Assembly: GCA_021372395.1 (NCBI GenBank)
Contig: JAJFUP010000075.1
Span: 1 to 41,603, forward strand
Length of the DNA stretch: 41,603 bases
Direction of reading: 5' to 3'
Origin: Deltaproteobacteria bacterium
GTDB taxonomy: Bacteria; Desulfobacterota; Desulfomonilia; UBA1062
The notes beneath the pieces are model-generated. The model was not told where the DNA came from. It did not search any database and worked only from the letters and a program-made list of their open reading frames with translations. Below are positions 41,061 through 41,603 of this stretch, one piece after another (within the stretch, counting starts at the first letter, position 1; every line of letters starts with the position of its first letter). Made by a program: the position numbers and the translations under genes.

Positions 41061-41603
41061 TCAGTTCTGTGCAGCGCGAGGGATGAACGCATGCCTCGGA
41101 ACCCCATAAGCCCTGTCCCCGGCACGCTCCGGTGCCTCTGATTCCAGGGCCCTGGCATTCTTCTCGTAAAACATGGCCGGTTCATAGGTCCAGCCCTGGC
41201 CAAGCTTCTGCTGCTCTCTTTTTATGGCAAAATAGACATAGCGCCCCAGCAGCGGGGCAGTGATCCGGGTCTTCCACCCGAATTCCTCATAGAACTCCTG
41301 CAAAAGGGACCCGATCATGGCGCGCATCCGGGGATCACGCCGGTACCATTTTTTCATGGCCCACAGTGCTGCGGCATAGGTGGTCCTCAGGTCTCTCATC
41401 TCCCAGTGGAAGCGTTCGCGTATACAGGGGTCGGGGTGGTTCTTGTATCTTTTCCATCCAACAAGCATGGTGCGCATCATCCTGGCCAGGCTCGGGCCAT
41501 TCACCTCGAAGTCCCGTCGGAATGCGTTGCGCAGATAATCCTTTTCTTGGCCCTCGCGGATGTGTTCGTGCGCAAAGTTGAAACGGTACTGGCCATGGGT
41601 ATC
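41061..41603 (-). CDS. Partial protein, possibly the C-terminus of a B12/radical SAM enzyme
   Basis: The frame is open from the window edge to the stop at 41061, so the N-terminus is missing and the start is not in view. The 180 visible residues are rich in Arg, Tyr and Trp: GQYRFNFAHEHIREGQEKDY, then NGPSLARMMRTMLVGWKRYK and KKWYRRDPRM. No cofactor motif is present. The style resembles the C-terminal helical region of B12-binding radical SAM proteins in related bacteria, but this is an impression only. It converges with the C_GCAxxG_C_C gene. Confidence 0.5.
   Translation of the reverse strand, partial: DTHGQYRFNFAHEHIREGQEKDYLRNAFRRDFEVNGPSLARMMRTMLVGWKRYKNHPDPCIRERFHWEMRDLRTTYAAALWAMKKWYRRDPRMRAMIGSLLQEFYEEFGWKTRITAPLLGRYVYFAIKREQQKLGQGWTYEPAMFYEKNARALESEAPERAGDRAYGVPRHAFIPRAAQN

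Noticed and set aside
1-41603. CRISPR arrays, insertion sequences, integrase or phage genes, tRNA and rRNA genes
   Set aside because: None seen: no regularly spaced repeats, no transposase motifs, no cloverleaf found by eye. A tRNA scan program would settle the last point.

Overview
The window reads as a stretch of chromosome (or a whole metagenome contig) from a strictly anaerobic, GC-rich bacterium. The likely group is the former Deltaproteobacteria (Desulfobacterota; a sulfate reducer or a syntrophic fatty-acid oxidiser). The reasons are several beta-oxidation genes, a selenocysteine peroxiredoxin, iron-sulfur MinD/Mrp ATPases, many NifX/ORP-type proteins, sigma-54 regulators with PAS domains and a tungstate/molybdate transporter. 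No tRNA, rRNA, CRISPR array or insertion sequence was recognised.

Layout. 1-1926: end of a fatty-acid locus (enoyl-CoA hydratase and 3-hydroxyacyl-CoA dehydrogenase); the first 134 bases are an inverted, diverged piece of a second hydratase gene. 2082-4758: an OmpR-type two-component system and a small exported protein. 4970-6670 (minus): CoA-disulfide/persulfide reductase with a rhodanese domain.

7043-24230 is the most distinctive part. A twelve-gene minus-strand operon (14383 to 7043) encodes three NifX/ORP-family proteins, a DUF5320-like protein, two ferredoxin-containing MinD ATPases, an IscU-like/Mrp fusion, a metallo-beta-lactamase-fold protein, a CoA-binding protein, a CGGC protein and TrmO. 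It starts at a perfect sigma-54 promoter, just downstream of a sigma-54 activator gene. A second, smaller module at 22588-24230 (NifX, DUF5320-like, NifX, relic of the metallo-beta-lactamase gene) has its own sigma-54 promoter and a divergent paralogous activator. A WtpABC tungstate/molybdate transporter lies between the modules. This resembles the 'orange protein' (ORP) loci of Desulfovibrio, whose product carries a Mo-Cu-sulfur cluster. I infer a duplicated metal-cluster assembly system with its own oxyanion uptake under sigma-54 control.

24235-26740: NUDIX hydrolase, radical SAM protein, a peroxiredoxin whose active-site residue is encoded by UGA (selenocysteine), and a relic of another radical SAM gene. 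26797-33481 (minus): thiolase, FadN-type fused hydroxyacyl-CoA dehydrogenase/enoyl-CoA hydratase, a hydratase relic, a nitroreductase and a long acyl-CoA dehydrogenase, together most of a beta-oxidation spiral.

33739-41017 (plus): larC-larB-larE for the nickel-pincer nucleotide cofactor, followed closely by a HAD phosphatase, a DUF362 protein, a FGGY sugar kinase and a C_GCAxxG_C_C protein. No larA is present, so the nickel enzyme served by this operon is either elsewhere or unrecognised. The window ends inside a minus-strand gene that may be a B12/radical SAM protein.

Gene calls were made by reading motifs by eye; no database search was run. Family names are from recognition, and start sites were chosen from ribosome binding sites and family N-termini.
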